Both the position numbers and the translations under genes were made by a program. The notes under the pieces were generated by a model. It worked only from the letters and a program-made list of their open reading frames with translations, had not been told where the DNA came from and made no database searches. Positions 9,190 to 17,758 of a stretch of DNA of 64,000 bases are shown one piece after another; within the stretch, counting starts at the first letter, position 1; each line of letters starts with the position of its first letter. Origin of the DNA: UBA4416 sp040389965 (GTDB lineage Bacteria > Bacteroidota > Bacteroidia > B-17B0 > Aurantibacillaceae); assembly GCA_040389965.1 (NCBI GenBank), contig JAZJZF010000001.1, positions 41,575-105,574 of the forward strand, given 5' to 3'.

Positions 9190-9242
9190 GCCAAATCAAA
9201 CTATTTTTAACAAATTAATACAGTATATTTAGCTTCAGTTTT

Positions 9243-9836
9243 TTGCCTCTGTTGTATAACGAAAAATATAATCAGTACTCTGACAGCGAATTAATTACAG
9301 AGTATAAACACTCAACCGACAGGGTGTTTGTAGGAATCATATATAAAAGATATGCGCACCTGGTTTTGGGTTTATGTATAAAATACCTGAAGGATGAGGA
9401 TGAAGCAAAGGATGCGGTCATGAATATCTTTGAAAAGTTAATGGCCGATTTGTTAAAACACGAAGTGCAGTATTTTAAAAGCTGGCTTTATACATTTTCC
9501 AAAAATCATTGCTTAATGATTATCCGCACAAAGCAATCCAGACTTAAAAAAGAAATCGATTTGCAAATACATGCATCTTCTTTTATGGAAACTGAAACAA
9601 ATCTACATCTTAATCCACACGAGGCAAAAGAAACGGAATATAACGCTTTGGAAAAAGCAATTGAGGAGTTGAATGAGGAGCAGAGGAAATGTATAGACCT
9701 TTTTTATTTAAAAGAAAAATCGTACCAGGAGATTGCGCAAACCACCGGATATAGCTTAAACGAAGTAAAAAGCTTTATACAAAACGGTAAGCGCAACCTT
9801 AAAATTAAATTGGAAAGAAATAGTGAACGATCATAA
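9243..9836 (+). CDS. ECF-type RNA polymerase sigma factor
   Basis: A 197-residue sigma-70 family protein of the extracytoplasmic function class. Region 2 runs from about residues 25-95 (IYKRYAHLVLGLCIKYLKDEDEAKDAVMNIFEKL ... KSWLYTFSKNHCL) and region 4 from about 130-190 (LNEEQRKCIDLFYLKEKSYQEIAQTTGYSLNEVKSFIQNGKRNLK, a helix-turn-helix). The proposed start is a TTG at 9243; another TTG in the same frame follows at 9252 and no ATG is near, so the exact start is uncertain. A box TATATTTA at 9224-9231 close to the promoter consensus would make the leader very short. The next gene overlaps by 14 bp and probably encodes its membrane regulator. Confidence 0.88.
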   Translation: MPLLYNEKYNQYSDSELITEYKHSTDRVFVGIIYKRYAHLVLGLCIKYLKDEDEAKDAVMNIFEKLMADLLKHEVQYFKSWLYTFSKNHCLMIIRTKQSRLKKEIDLQIHASSFMETETNLHLNPHEAKETEYNALEKAIEELNEEQRKCIDLFYLKEKSYQEIAQTTGYSLNEVKSFIQNGKRNLKIKLERNSERS

Positions 9837-11064
9837 TAAACATAAACCATTAAGCACCGAAGAGTTATTTAAGCTTCTGGAGGCAAAGAATGAAAATTCT
9901 TTGCCTGATAATGAGCTGGATGATTTTGAAAAAGACGCCTTAGAAGGGTTTTCTCAATACTCGTCTTTAGAGAAAGCAAAAGCGCTTACGGAAGAAATTC
10001 ATGTTGCTATAAACAATAAAGTTTCGGAAAAAAAAACAAAACCTGTTGCAAAAATTGTATGGTTTAGCGCGGCAGCATCTGTTATTCTCTTGGTCATGTT
10101 GTCTGTCTATTTTTTAACCCAATCTACAAAAGAGGAGCCAACTTCTTTGGCTTTAAATAAAGAAATTCCTGAAAAAAAGCAAGCGGAACCATCGTTGCCG
10201 GCTGAAGAAACGGAGGGCATATTGAATACCGAAAACAAGCCGGCAGATGTTGTGTCCACTATTACAAAGCCGGCACCGGTTACTGTTGCTGAAAATGATA
10301 AACAACCTCCGGCTCAGGGGCCTGTTGTATTGAAGGAATTAGAAAGAGAAACAACAGTGAGTACGAAACTTGCTAAAGATGGAGAATATAAAGCTTTGGA
10401 TGATCTTTCTAAAGAAAAAGGGAATGTTGGAAGTGTTGATGCAAAAATAACGTCGGGTACTTTTTCTCAGGAAGTAGCTTATACATCAGCTCCCTCTATC
10501 AGTAATGGTACTACTATCAGTAATAATACTACTATAAAGGCTTATGATGTTGCAGGCAAACAGGAAATACAACAAAACGTATCCCTCGAAACATCTGCAA
10601 AAGAACAAAATGCCGTAACAGTTACAAAAAACAGGAAGGCCAAACAAAAAGAAGCAAAAAAAGCGTCTGAAGAAATATCGGCAGCTAGCGGAAAAGCAGA
10701 CAGTGATAAAGGAGATGCTTTGCCGTCATTAAAAGCTTCAGATGCTAAAGTAGAAGGAAGAGGGGCTGCAGCTAATATTGGAGCATATTATAATGGTGGA
10801 GAAGAAGCCATTAAAAAATACATTGTCAGTCATTTAAAGCAGGAAAATTATACTGAACAATCATTGAAAGGGACATATAAAATAACTATAAGGGTTATGA
10901 CAGATGGTAAAATTGCTGTGGAAACGATTACTGAAGGTAAAAATGGAGATCAGAATATGGCAGAACCTGTTAGGAAGATATTGAACGGTATGTCGGGCTG
11001 GAATCCTGCTGTTTTAAATGGCTATATTGCAGATAGTAATGTTACTTTGGAACTGACATTTTAA
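9823..11064 (+). CDS. Anti-sigma-like membrane protein with C-terminal TonB-like domain
   Basis: A 413-residue protein starting at GTG 9823, overlapping the sigma gene by 14 bp. The cytoplasmic N-terminus (about residues 1-75) has the DFEKDALEGFSQY segment seen in Bacteroidota anti-sigma-like proteins. One membrane helix follows (about 80-100, VWFSAAASVILLVMLSVYFL), then a long low-complexity, Lys/Ala/Thr/Glu-rich periplasmic linker (about 105-310). The C-terminal 95 residues (GGEEAIKKYIVSHLKQ...YKITIRVMTDGKI...GWNPAVLNG) resemble the TonB C-terminal fold. The layout suggests a transmembrane regulator that holds the sigma factor and senses a periplasmic or outer-membrane partner through a TonB-like domain. 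The fold reading is mine; regulation of the sigma factor is inferred from the overlap. Confidence 0.75.
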   Translation: MNDHNKHKPLSTEELFKLLEAKNENSLPDNELDDFEKDALEGFSQYSSLEKAKALTEEIHVAINNKVSEKKTKPVAKIVWFSAAASVILLVMLSVYFLTQSTKEEPTSLALNKEIPEKKQAEPSLPAEETEGILNTENKPADVVSTITKPAPVTVAENDKQPPAQGPVVLKELERETTVSTKLAKDGEYKALDDLSKEKGNVGSVDAKITSGTFSQEVAYTSAPSISNGTTISNNTTIKAYDVAGKQEIQQNVSLETSAKEQNAVTVTKNRKAKQKEAKKASEEISAASGKADSDKGDALPSLKASDAKVEGRGAAANIGAYYNGGEEAIKKYIVSHLKQENYTEQSLKGTYKITIRVMTDGKIAVETITEGKNGDQNMAEPVRKILNGMSGWNPAVLNGYIADSNVTLELTF

Positions 11065-11221
11065 GATCCTCATATATAGTGATAAATTAGAAGTGCCGCT
11101 ACCTTCATGCCTATTCGTAACAGATTGTTTTGTAGCCATTTAAGTGCTATATAAACCGTTTTAATAATGTTCAATTAACAGCAAAAAAATATCCGTTTTT
11201 AGGATATATTTCAAATTATAT

Positions 11222-11229
11222 TATATTTG
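11222..11229 (+). promoter_or_regulatory. -7 promoter box before the SprB-repeat protein
   Basis: TATATTTG matches TAnnTTTG exactly and ends 21 bp before the ATG at 11251. The -33 region has only a T run (about 11196-11200), so the upstream box is imperfect. Confidence 0.5.
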
Positions 11230-11250
11230 CAACATAAAAAATAATAAATT

Positions 11251-14055
11251 ATGAAAAGAAATCTTACCCTGTTGTCGCTTATTTTCGTTTTATGTTCTTC
11301 TAAATTTATTGCTCAAACATACAGGGGGATAAGTTTAACAGGATTTAATCAGGATGTTATTGCGGAAAGCGTTCCTGCGACTGCTTCTACCGGATCAGTT
11401 GCCATAGATGCATCCGGTTATGTATTATATTCTGTTTTATATACTAATTCAACTGCCAACGGAGGTCTTATTGCTAATGGGATTTATACGTCAGCATCAC
11501 GTACCTACAGTCTTGCATCTTATAGCCTTAAAAACACACTTCGTGTGGCATTCAGCACTACCGATTCATTAAAATTAGTAACTCCGGGAAATTATTCGGT
11601 ATTAAGCCTGTTAGGATTTAGCAGTGGTGGGGATGCCTTATTGGATATTACTTTAAAATTTACAGATGGTTCTTCGGTAGTTTATGCTTCCAAAACCAAT
11701 TATAACTGGACATCTTCACAACCTTCATATCTTGCAGGTTTTGGTAAAACCAAGAGATCTACAGATGCAATTTATGTAACATCTACTGAGCCTAAAATGT
11801 ACACTATCGATTTGCCTATTGCTTGTGCAAATCAATCCAAAATGTTAAGTAAGATCCTGATTAAAAATAATACGAATGGAGCAGTTTCTTATATTTTTGC
11901 AGCTGCAGGGGTAGGAAGATCAAGTACTGTTGCTACTGCAATACCGGCTGTTTGTAAAGGTACTAACAGCGGTTCTGCAAAAATATTAGGTGTTGATTTG
12001 TATGGTCCTTTAACTTATACATGGAACTCATCACCGGTTCAAAATACTCAAACAGCTACAAATTTACCTGCAGGAGCTTACACGGTAACTGTTGGTGATG
12101 GAAACGGGTGTGTATACACAAATTCAATAGCTGTTACAGAACCGGCAACTTCTTTTTCTGTAACTTCTATCACTTCAAATTCGGTGTTTTGTGCTGCTGC
12201 AACTACAGGTTCAGCACAGGTGAATGTAGCAGGTGGTAGTACTCCTTATACTTTTTCATGGTTAAACAACGCTTCAGTTACAACAAATTCTATCGGTGGT
12301 TTAGCCGGTGGAACATACACGGTTATTGCTTCTGATAATAATGGTTGTTCTATTACTGCAACCACTACCATTGCAAAACCAAACGTCTCTATTTCAGTAA
12401 GTACATCAAGCTTACTTTGCGGATCAACAGCAAATGCTACTGCTACAGTCGTTTCTGTTACAGGTGCTCCGGGGCCTTATACTTATACCTGGATGCCATC
12501 AAGTCAAACAAGTTCTGTGGCTACAGCATTAGGAGCAGGCGCATATTCTGTTATGGTGCAAGATGGAAATGCTTGTATTAATACTGCTACTTTTGCTATT
12601 TCAGCGCCTTCTATCAATTTAACTTCATCGGCTACTACCTGTACTTTATCGGTAGGTTCTGCAACTGTAGGTTCTGTAACAGGTGGAGCAGGTGGGCCGT
12701 ATACTTATTTATGGACACCTTCTGCACAAACAGGTTCGGTAGCTACAGGCTTAGCCGCAGGTAATTATTCGGTAACGGTAACAGATGTGGCAACTTGTGC
12801 TACTACAAAAACAGTATCCATTGCTGCAATAAACCCAACATTATCTGTATCTACAACTTCTTTACTTTGTGCCAGTATAGCTAGCGGAAGCGCTTCTGTT
12901 AGTATTTCGGGCGGCACGGGTGGTCCTTACACTTATACATGGACATCAAGCCCTGTTCAAACAACTACTACAGCGATTAATTTACCTGCAGGATCTTATT
13001 CTGTTATTGTAAAAGGTGCAAGCGGTTGTATAGCTACACAAGCATTTTCAATTACTCAACCTGCTATTGCTCTTTCAACCATGTCAACATCATGTAAAGG
13101 CTTACAGCCATCAGGAAGTGCCAGTGTTACATCGGTTGGAGGTGTAGGACCGTATACTTATTCATGGGATGCAAGTTCAGCAGCTGGTATTGGTAGTAGT
13201 TCTTCTATTAATGCACTGGATGAAGGTTCTTATACTGTAACTGTAACGGATGCCAATAGCTGTGTTACATCTACTACTTTTTCGATAGCAGCTCCAAATA
13301 CAGCTTCTTTAACGGCAGTTTCGTCTGTATCTGCAGCAACTTGTGCAGGTATTAATGATGGTAAAGCTAAAGTGTCACAGGTACTGGGAGGTACATTGCC
13401 ACTTTCTTATTTATGGAATACAAATCCTCCGCAATACACTCCTAATGCTACGGGTTTATCTTCGCCAAATTCATATGTATGTTCCATTATTGATTATAAT
13501 GGCTGTGTATTAAACAAACAGGTTTCTATCTATCCGGGACCAACCAGCATTCTTATTTATGTAACACCTTCTAATACGATTTGCCCTGCAACTACTGCAA
13601 CATTAAGCTTAACAGGTTTATCAGGAACGGGTACTTATACATGGAGTACCGGTGCTAATACAAAATCGGTGACTGTTACTCCTCCTGCTACTCCTTCAGT
13701 TTCGGTATACAGCTTTACAGGAACAGCATCTTCAGGATGTATTGTTACAGGAAGTACTACTATTATTTCTTCTACATCAGCAGGAGATTGCGTAGTAGGT
13801 ATCAACGAAAAAGTGGCTTCTTCTTACAACCTTTATCCAAATCCAAACAACGGTCAGTTTGTTTTAGCATTTGAACAAATGCAAAATAACGCTGTTCTTG
13901 AAGTGGTTGATGCATTGGGTAAACTTGTGTTATCTCAAACTATAACAGGTACTGAAACAACTGTAAATACAACCGCATTACAAAACGGAATGTACTTTGT
14001 TATTGTAAGGAATGAGAGTAAGATCATTGTCAGAACGAAAATCATAAAACAATAG
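11251..14055 (+). CDS. T9SS-secreted adhesin-like protein with SprB-type repeats
   Basis: A 934-residue protein with a signal peptide (cleavage near SKFIAQ, residue 22). Residues about 23-230 form a unique domain, then seven SprB-like repeats of about 70 residues (233-760), an Ig/PKD-like segment and a type A T9SS sorting tail (YNLYPNPNNGQFVLAF ... MYFVIVRNESKIIVRTKIIKQ, last 75 residues). The tail directs export through the type IX system and usually anchoring at the cell surface. SprB-like repeats occur in gliding adhesins and other surface proteins, though this one is far smaller than SprB. A -7 box and downstream hairpin suggest a single-gene transcript, separate from the sigma/anti-sigma pair just upstream. 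Confidence 0.9.
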   Translation: MKRNLTLLSLIFVLCSSKFIAQTYRGISLTGFNQDVIAESVPATASTGSVAIDASGYVLYSVLYTNSTANGGLIANGIYTSASRTYSLASYSLKNTLRVAFSTTDSLKLVTPGNYSVLSLLGFSSGGDALLDITLKFTDGSSVVYASKTNYNWTSSQPSYLAGFGKTKRSTDAIYVTSTEPKMYTIDLPIACANQSKMLSKILIKNNTNGAVSYIFAAAGVGRSSTVATAIPAVCKGTNSGSAKILGVDLYGPLTYTWNSSPVQNTQTATNLPAGAYTVTVGDGNGCVYTNSIAVTEPATSFSVTSITSNSVFCAAATTGSAQVNVAGGSTPYTFSWLNNASVTTNSIGGLAGGTYTVIASDNNGCSITATTTIAKPNVSISVSTSSLLCGSTANATATVVSVTGAPGPYTYTWMPSSQTSSVATALGAGAYSVMVQDGNACINTATFAISAPSINLTSSATTCTLSVGSATVGSVTGGAGGPYTYLWTPSAQTGSVATGLAAGNYSVTVTDVATCATTKTVSIAAINPTLSVSTTSLLCASIASGSASVSISGGTGGPYTYTWTSSPVQTTTTAINLPAGSYSVIVKGASGCIATQAFSITQPAIALSTMSTSCKGLQPSGSASVTSVGGVGPYTYSWDASSAAGIGSSSSINALDEGSYTVTVTDANSCVTSTTFSIAAPNTASLTAVSSVSAATCAGINDGKAKVSQVLGGTLPLSYLWNTNPPQYTPNATGLSSPNSYVCSIIDYNGCVLNKQVSIYPGPTSILIYVTPSNTICPATTATLSLTGLSGTGTYTWSTGANTKSVTVTPPATPSVSVYSFTGTASSGCIVTGSTTIISSTSAGDCVVGINEKVASSYNLYPNPNNGQFVLAFEQMQNNAVLEVVDALGKLVLSQTITGTETTVNTTALQNGMYFVIVRNESKIIVRTKIIKQ
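11947..13537 (+). repeat. Seven tandem SprB-type protein repeats
   Basis: Each unit starts with a Cys-containing segment (AVCKGTNSGSA, SVFCAAATTGSA, SLLCGSTANA, TTCTLSVGSA, SLLCASIASGSA, STSCKGLQPSGSA, ATCAGINDGKA), continues with PYTYTW-like and LPAGSYTVTV-like strands and closes with a second Cys (GNGCV, NNGCS, GNACI, VATCA, ASGCI, ANSCV, YNGCV). Units are diverged at DNA level but regular in length. The paired Cys could form a disulfide in each domain. Confidence 0.85.
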
Positions 14056-14074
14056 ATATTAAAACTATTTTCAG

Positions 14075-14107
14075 AAAGCGCTGTGTGATTCATACAGCGC
14101 TTTTTTT
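14075..14107 (+). terminator. Rho-independent terminator after the SprB-repeat gene
   Basis: AAAGCGCTGT (14075-14084) pairs with ACAGCGCTTT (14094-14103) across a 9-base loop, followed by a T run. It lies 20 bp after the stop codon. Confidence 0.88.
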
Positions 14108-14380
14108 ATAGGTAACTGTGTGATATGGATATTAAAAAATTATGTGATGTTGAAGAATAACGTAAGATCTGAATGTTTGTTAATTCGAGTATGGCGAAAG
14201 TTCAGTGAACTTTTGAGCGAGATAGTACGGAGCAGAAGCTTTCTTAATAATACTTTCCCGGTTTTCGGCTCCGCTCGAACTTACAGAAATCTCCACATTA
14301 TTTTGGTACACCAATAAAAAAATAGTTTGCCGAAGTCTTGGGGAGTTTTTTTAACACAGTTCTCTTCTGTCTGCCAGAGA
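14108..14380. other. Intergenic region, with the stretch from 14056 the only one over 300 bp without a gene
   Basis: Between the terminator and the MFS stop codon I find no supported gene. It contains a perfect palindrome AAAGTTCAGTGAACTTT at 14197-14213. Further on, TTCGAG (14184-14189) and CTCGAA (14274-14279) form a distant inverted pair around an AGCGAG/GCTCCGCTC-rich stretch. This looks like a decayed intergenic repeat or structured spacer. An open frame at 14120-14317 has no coding character. Confidence 0.5.
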
Positions 14381-15625
14381 TTAGATCAATCCTTGTTTCT
14401 CGCGCTTGGTATAATCCAGTATCAATACATAATACAATACTACACCAAAGGCATACATGGCAGATGTGATCAGGAATATATTAACGTAAGGGTAGCCCTT
14501 GCTAAACATGATCTTTACCATAAAGCCACTAATAACCCAGCTTCCGCTCCAAATGGCCGCCGTTAAAGCACTGGTTATTTCCCGGTTTTTTTCGCCCACA
14601 TAATTCATCACCAATTCAGAGGTCATAGGCCCGGCCATATTCATGAGTGGCTGACGTAGCAGGTAACAGATAATGGCAATGTAAAGTGCAATGGTATATT
14701 GGCTGTAATATTGAGTAGTAGCGAGCGCTATTAAAGAAATAACAGCCAGTGCCTGTGTAGTGGGTATGGCTATTTTATAGCCGATATACTTTTTAATGCG
14801 CGGTACCAGCATCGCTCCCCATGCAACCAATACAGCAGCAATGGCACTAATAACCGAAAAACCTCCTTTATCGAGATGGTGTACTTTATCGAAAAATAAA
14901 CTGATGAAGGGAATGGTTAAGCCCGCACCGGTAGCAATGATAAGGGTAGGAATCAATCCTTTAAAAATAAGGAACCAGTCGTTCTTGCCTTTTTTAGTTT
15001 TTATTTTTAAGGTTTTTCTATCGTCCAGTTCTTCTTTGTGATGGATCTTAGCTACAAAATAAATGCCTCCAAAACCGAGTAGAGAAAAAATAATAAGAAT
15101 GGATTGTTCATCAAACATGACAGGATTTATTTTATCGAGAATCGCAATAATGGCCCCGCTTACAATACCTGCAAAGCTCCAGGTGCTATAGCTTAAGGCA
15201 ATACCCGAAGTATGATTCTCTTTATGCTCATTCCGTAAAATATAGGGTGTGATGGGTATTTGCATAAATGTAAAAGAGGCGCCCCATAATAATAAAGAAA
15301 CAAATAACAGAACGGTTAATTTAAGATACACGCAATAAACAATTGCCAGTCCAAATAAGGGTACTAATACCGATGACATTAAAAAAAACGGTTTCATGGC
15401 TCTGCCTTTAATAATATTGCCAATAGGCAATGCCAAAGCAAATACTCCCAGGAAACGGAAGGTAATGAACAAGGCAATTTCTTCGTCGGTAAAGCCTTTA
15501 CGGCTCATATAGAGCGGTAAAATATTCATAAATGTGGCATTTACTAACTGAATAAAAAACTCGCCAACGATCACATTTATGATGAACGTTTTCAACTTTT
15601 TATAATCCTTTATAAACTCAAACAT
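14381..15625 (-). CDS. Major facilitator superfamily transporter
   Basis: A 414-residue polytopic membrane protein with about 12 hydrophobic helices. The N-terminal half begins VGEFFIQLVNATFMNILPLYMSRKG and has the loop GNIIKGRAMKPFFL between helices 2 and 3, reminiscent of the MFS loop motif. A central charged loop (KIHHKEELDDRKTLKIKTKKGKNDW, about residues 195-220) separates the halves. Substrate unknown. It starts 3 bp after the miaA stop codon and is likely cotranscribed with it, although no functional link is evident. No tight family signature was recognised beyond MFS. Confidence 0.85.
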   Translation of the reverse strand: MFEFIKDYKKLKTFIINVIVGEFFIQLVNATFMNILPLYMSRKGFTDEEIALFITFRFLGVFALALPIGNIIKGRAMKPFFLMSSVLVPLFGLAIVYCVYLKLTVLLFVSLLLWGASFTFMQIPITPYILRNEHKENHTSGIALSYSTWSFAGIVSGAIIAILDKINPVMFDEQSILIIFSLLGFGGIYFVAKIHHKEELDDRKTLKIKTKKGKNDWFLIFKGLIPTLIIATGAGLTIPFISLFFDKVHHLDKGGFSVISAIAAVLVAWGAMLVPRIKKYIGYKIAIPTTQALAVISLIALATTQYYSQYTIALYIAIICYLLRQPLMNMAGPMTSELVMNYVGEKNREITSALTAAIWSGSWVISGFMVKIMFSKGYPYVNIFLITSAMYAFGVVLYYVLILDYTKREKQGLI

Positions 15626-15628
15626 ATA

Positions 15629-16537
15629 TTACGAGTGAAGAATAACGATATCAAGGTAAGCTTTTATTTTTTCAAGATCTGTCGGCTCAAAAGCCTCAAA
15701 GTCGCCCTGATGGTTAAACCAGGTAAGTTGTCGTTTGGCATAACGACGCGTGTTTTGCTTTATTAAATTAACGGCTTCTTCTAATGTTGTTTTGTTATCC
15801 AAAAAATCAAACAATTCCTTGTATCCTACAGTATTTAAGGCGTTGAGGTGCTTATAAGGGTAAAGTTGTTGCACTTCTTCGAGTAAGCCATCTGCCATCA
15901 TCAAATCAACCCGTTTATTAATACGAGCGTATAACAGTTTACGCTCTGTATTTACAAGCAAATTAATAGCGTTGAAGCTACGTTCTTTTTTTTCTTTTTT
16001 TCTGAATGAGGAATACGGTTTTCCTGTATGTATACAAACTTCGAGCGCGCGCATAATGCGTTGCGGATTGTTGAGATCTACCTGATTATAATAGGGTTCA
16101 TCTAATCGGTTTAGCTCTTCCTGCAGGTACACCAGGCCTTTTTCTTCGTAAGCTTTAATTAGGTTTTCGCGTATTTCGGCAGGAATTTCTTCGAACTCAT
16201 CCACGCCGTTTAAAACCGCATTGATGTATAGTCCTGAACCACCTACTAAAATTAAATGGGAATGCTCGTTAAATAAACGATCTATACATTCAATGGCTTC
16301 GCGTTCGTATTGTCCCACATTATAGGCATCCTGTATGCTTACGTTATCAATAAAGTAATGAGGCACCTGTTGCATTTCTGCTTTTGTTGGCTTTGCAGTT
16401 CCAATATTCATTTCCCTGTAAAACTGGCGCGAATCGGCAGAAATAACGGGGCAATCGAAATGCTTTGCCAGCTCAATAGAAAGGGCGGTTTTGCCAACTG
16501 CAGTAGGGCCTGCAATAACTATAAGGTGTTTTTTCAA
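15629..16537 (-). CDS. miaA: tRNA dimethylallyltransferase MiaA
   Basis: A 302-residue enzyme that transfers the dimethylallyl group to N6 of A37 in tRNAs reading UNN codons. The P-loop GPTAVGKTALS (about residues 9-19), DSRQFYREMNIGTAKP (about 34-50), LVGGSGLYINAVLNGVD (about 97-113) and a basic C-terminal tRNA-binding RRYAKRQLTWF (about 264-274) are all present. Length is normal. It follows the DUF6702-type gene by 4 bp and precedes the MFS gene by 3 bp, a tight minus-strand operon. Confidence 0.97.
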   Translation of the reverse strand: MKKHLIVIAGPTAVGKTALSIELAKHFDCPVISADSRQFYREMNIGTAKPTKAEMQQVPHYFIDNVSIQDAYNVGQYEREAIECIDRLFNEHSHLILVGGSGLYINAVLNGVDEFEEIPAEIRENLIKAYEEKGLVYLQEELNRLDEPYYNQVDLNNPQRIMRALEVCIHTGKPYSSFRKKEKKERSFNAINLLVNTERKLLYARINKRVDLMMADGLLEEVQQLYPYKHLNALNTVGYKELFDFLDNKTTLEEAVNLIKQNTRRYAKRQLTWFNHQGDFEAFEPTDLEKIKAYLDIVILHS

Positions 16538-16541
16538 AAGT

Positions 16542-17105
16542 TTACCAGGTAAATTCTACAAAATTATCGGGATTCGTAACTTTACTACTTTTTCTTAATC
16601 CGCTAATTTCTGCATGAACAATATTGGTTTGCTGGGGCAAGTAATCGTATAGTAATTTAGTAGTGACAGCTATTTTTTTAGGAGCCGTTATTTTTTTTAT
16701 TTCAAAATAAGTCCATAAGGCTTCTTCTTCTTTTTCATGGCCAATGTAGGCAAGCGTTACGTTTTTAGAATTTATGGCAATCTGCAGCCTGTCTTTGATA
16801 TAATGAGATAGAATAGTGTCGAGCTCAACTTTATTTTTGGGATTCAATACATCCACCGATTTCCCTGAAGTCTTTCTGAGTGCATCTTCCAGGTCGTTTG
16901 TGAAAAGCTTAACGCTTACATGGAAGGCTTTTTCTGTCTGATCGTATTTAATTTCGGTAACTCCCATATAAAAAGGGTGTTTTAGAGCATTAAAGGAGCA
17001 GAAACAGGCAATAACGGTCATTAAGCACAGGCTTTTTACCGCAGATGTATTTTTTAGTGGAGTAGAGGCTATATTTTTTAAATTTAACACACACAAAAGT
17101 AGCAA
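16542..17105 (-). CDS. DUF6702-like secreted protein
   Basis: A Bacteroidota protein of unknown function. The longest frame gives 187 residues, but the start at 17105 leaves only 5 bp to the divergent HupE start and lies upstream of the likely transcription start. The internal Met at codon 29 (position 17021, MTVIACFCSFNALKHPFYMG) gives a normal signal peptide and is my preferred start, giving 159 residues. The HPFYMGVTEIKYD...KLFTNDLEDAL opening and the C-terminal WTYFEI and NFVEFTW segments recall the DUF6702 family, often next to HupE-like and M1 peptidase genes. It is predicted to be periplasmic or surface-exposed. Confidence 0.75.
   Translation of the reverse strand: MLLLCVLNLKNIASTPLKNTSAVKSLCLMTVIACFCSFNALKHPFYMGVTEIKYDQTEKAFHVSVKLFTNDLEDALRKTSGKSVDVLNPKNKVELDTILSHYIKDRLQIAINSKNVTLAYIGHEKEEEALWTYFEIKKITAPKKIAVTTKLLYDYLPQQTNIVHAEISGLRKSSKVTNPDNFVEFTW
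17094..17101 (-). promoter_or_regulatory. -7 box for the DUF6702-like gene
   Basis: TACTTTTG on the minus strand fits TAnnTTTG; a TTG lies about 16 bp upstream. It would place the transcription start near 17088, inside the longest frame, and so decides for the internal start at 17021. Confidence 0.45.
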
Positions 17106-17110
17106 AATTT

Positions 17111-17713
17111 ATGAACCAATTCTGGTTATGGTTTAGCACCGGCGCAGGACATATTTTGGACTGGAACGGTTATGATCACATTTTATATGTGATGGTTTTG
17201 TGTGTATTGTTTTCTGCGAAAGACTGGAAAAAACTATTGGTGCTTATTACCGCTTTTACGATAGGGCATTCGTTAACCCTGGCCATTAGTGTTCTTAATA
17301 TATTTACCGTTAAACAAGCATATGTAGAAGTGTTAATTCCACTTACGATTTTATGCACCTGTATTGTAAATCTTTACAGCCGAAAATACGTTACCATAAA
17401 TCACCGGAACAGCACATTCAATTATAAGACTAATTATATACTGGCCTTATTATTTGGTTTTGTGCACGGTATGGGCTTTTCGTACCTGCTGAGGTCGATG
17501 CTTGGTAAGGAGGAAAACCTGGCAGTTCCGTTAGTATCCTTTAACCTGGGTTTAGAGGCCGGACAGTTGATTATAGTAGCTTCTATGCTTTTTTTATCCG
17601 TTTTTTTAACTAGATTTACCCGTATTAAAAAAGCCGATTATATCTATTTTATATCGTCGGCCGTATTTGGAATTGCCCTTTTATTATTTATACAACGATT
17701 AAATGATTTATAA
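17111..17713 (+). CDS. HupE/UreJ-like membrane protein
   Basis: A 200-residue protein with about six to seven membrane helices and the family's conserved His motifs: GAGHILDWNGYDHILYV (about residues 12-28), AFTIGHSLTLA (about 55-65) and FGFVHGMGFSYLL (about 115-127). HupE/UreJ proteins are associated with metal (nickel or cobalt) movement, but in Bacteroidota this gene usually sits beside DUF6702 and M1 peptidase genes, as here, and its real role is unproven. The stop at 17713 is followed after one base by the ATG of the frameshifted M1 peptidase leader at 17715. Confidence 0.85.
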   Translation: MNQFWLWFSTGAGHILDWNGYDHILYVMVLCVLFSAKDWKKLLVLITAFTIGHSLTLAISVLNIFTVKQAYVEVLIPLTILCTCIVNLYSRKYVTINHRNSTFNYKTNYILALLFGFVHGMGFSYLLRSMLGKEENLAVPLVSFNLGLEAGQLIIVASMLFLSVFLTRFTRIKKADYIYFISSAVFGIALLLFIQRLNDL

Positions 17714-17714
17714 C

Positions 17715-17758
17715 ATGACCCGATCTCTTAAACTAAGCGCGCTTATTTTTCTGCCTCA
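17715..17758 (+). other. Out-of-frame signal-peptide start of the M1 peptidase gene
   Basis: ATG at 17715 opens MTRSLKLSALIF, a typical signal-peptide start, but the frame is lost at the run TTTTT (17746-17750). Adding one T there continues with SASMAFAQNIK, joining the peptidase frame with a natural cleavage site (AFAQ). The peptidase as it stands would begin at MAFAQ without an export signal. Confidence 0.8.

Noticed and set aside
14120..14317. 65-residue open frame in the intergenic stretch before the MFS gene
   Set aside because: No signal peptide, hydrophobic pattern or recognisable motif; it spans the palindrome and inverted repeats, so it is probably non-coding.
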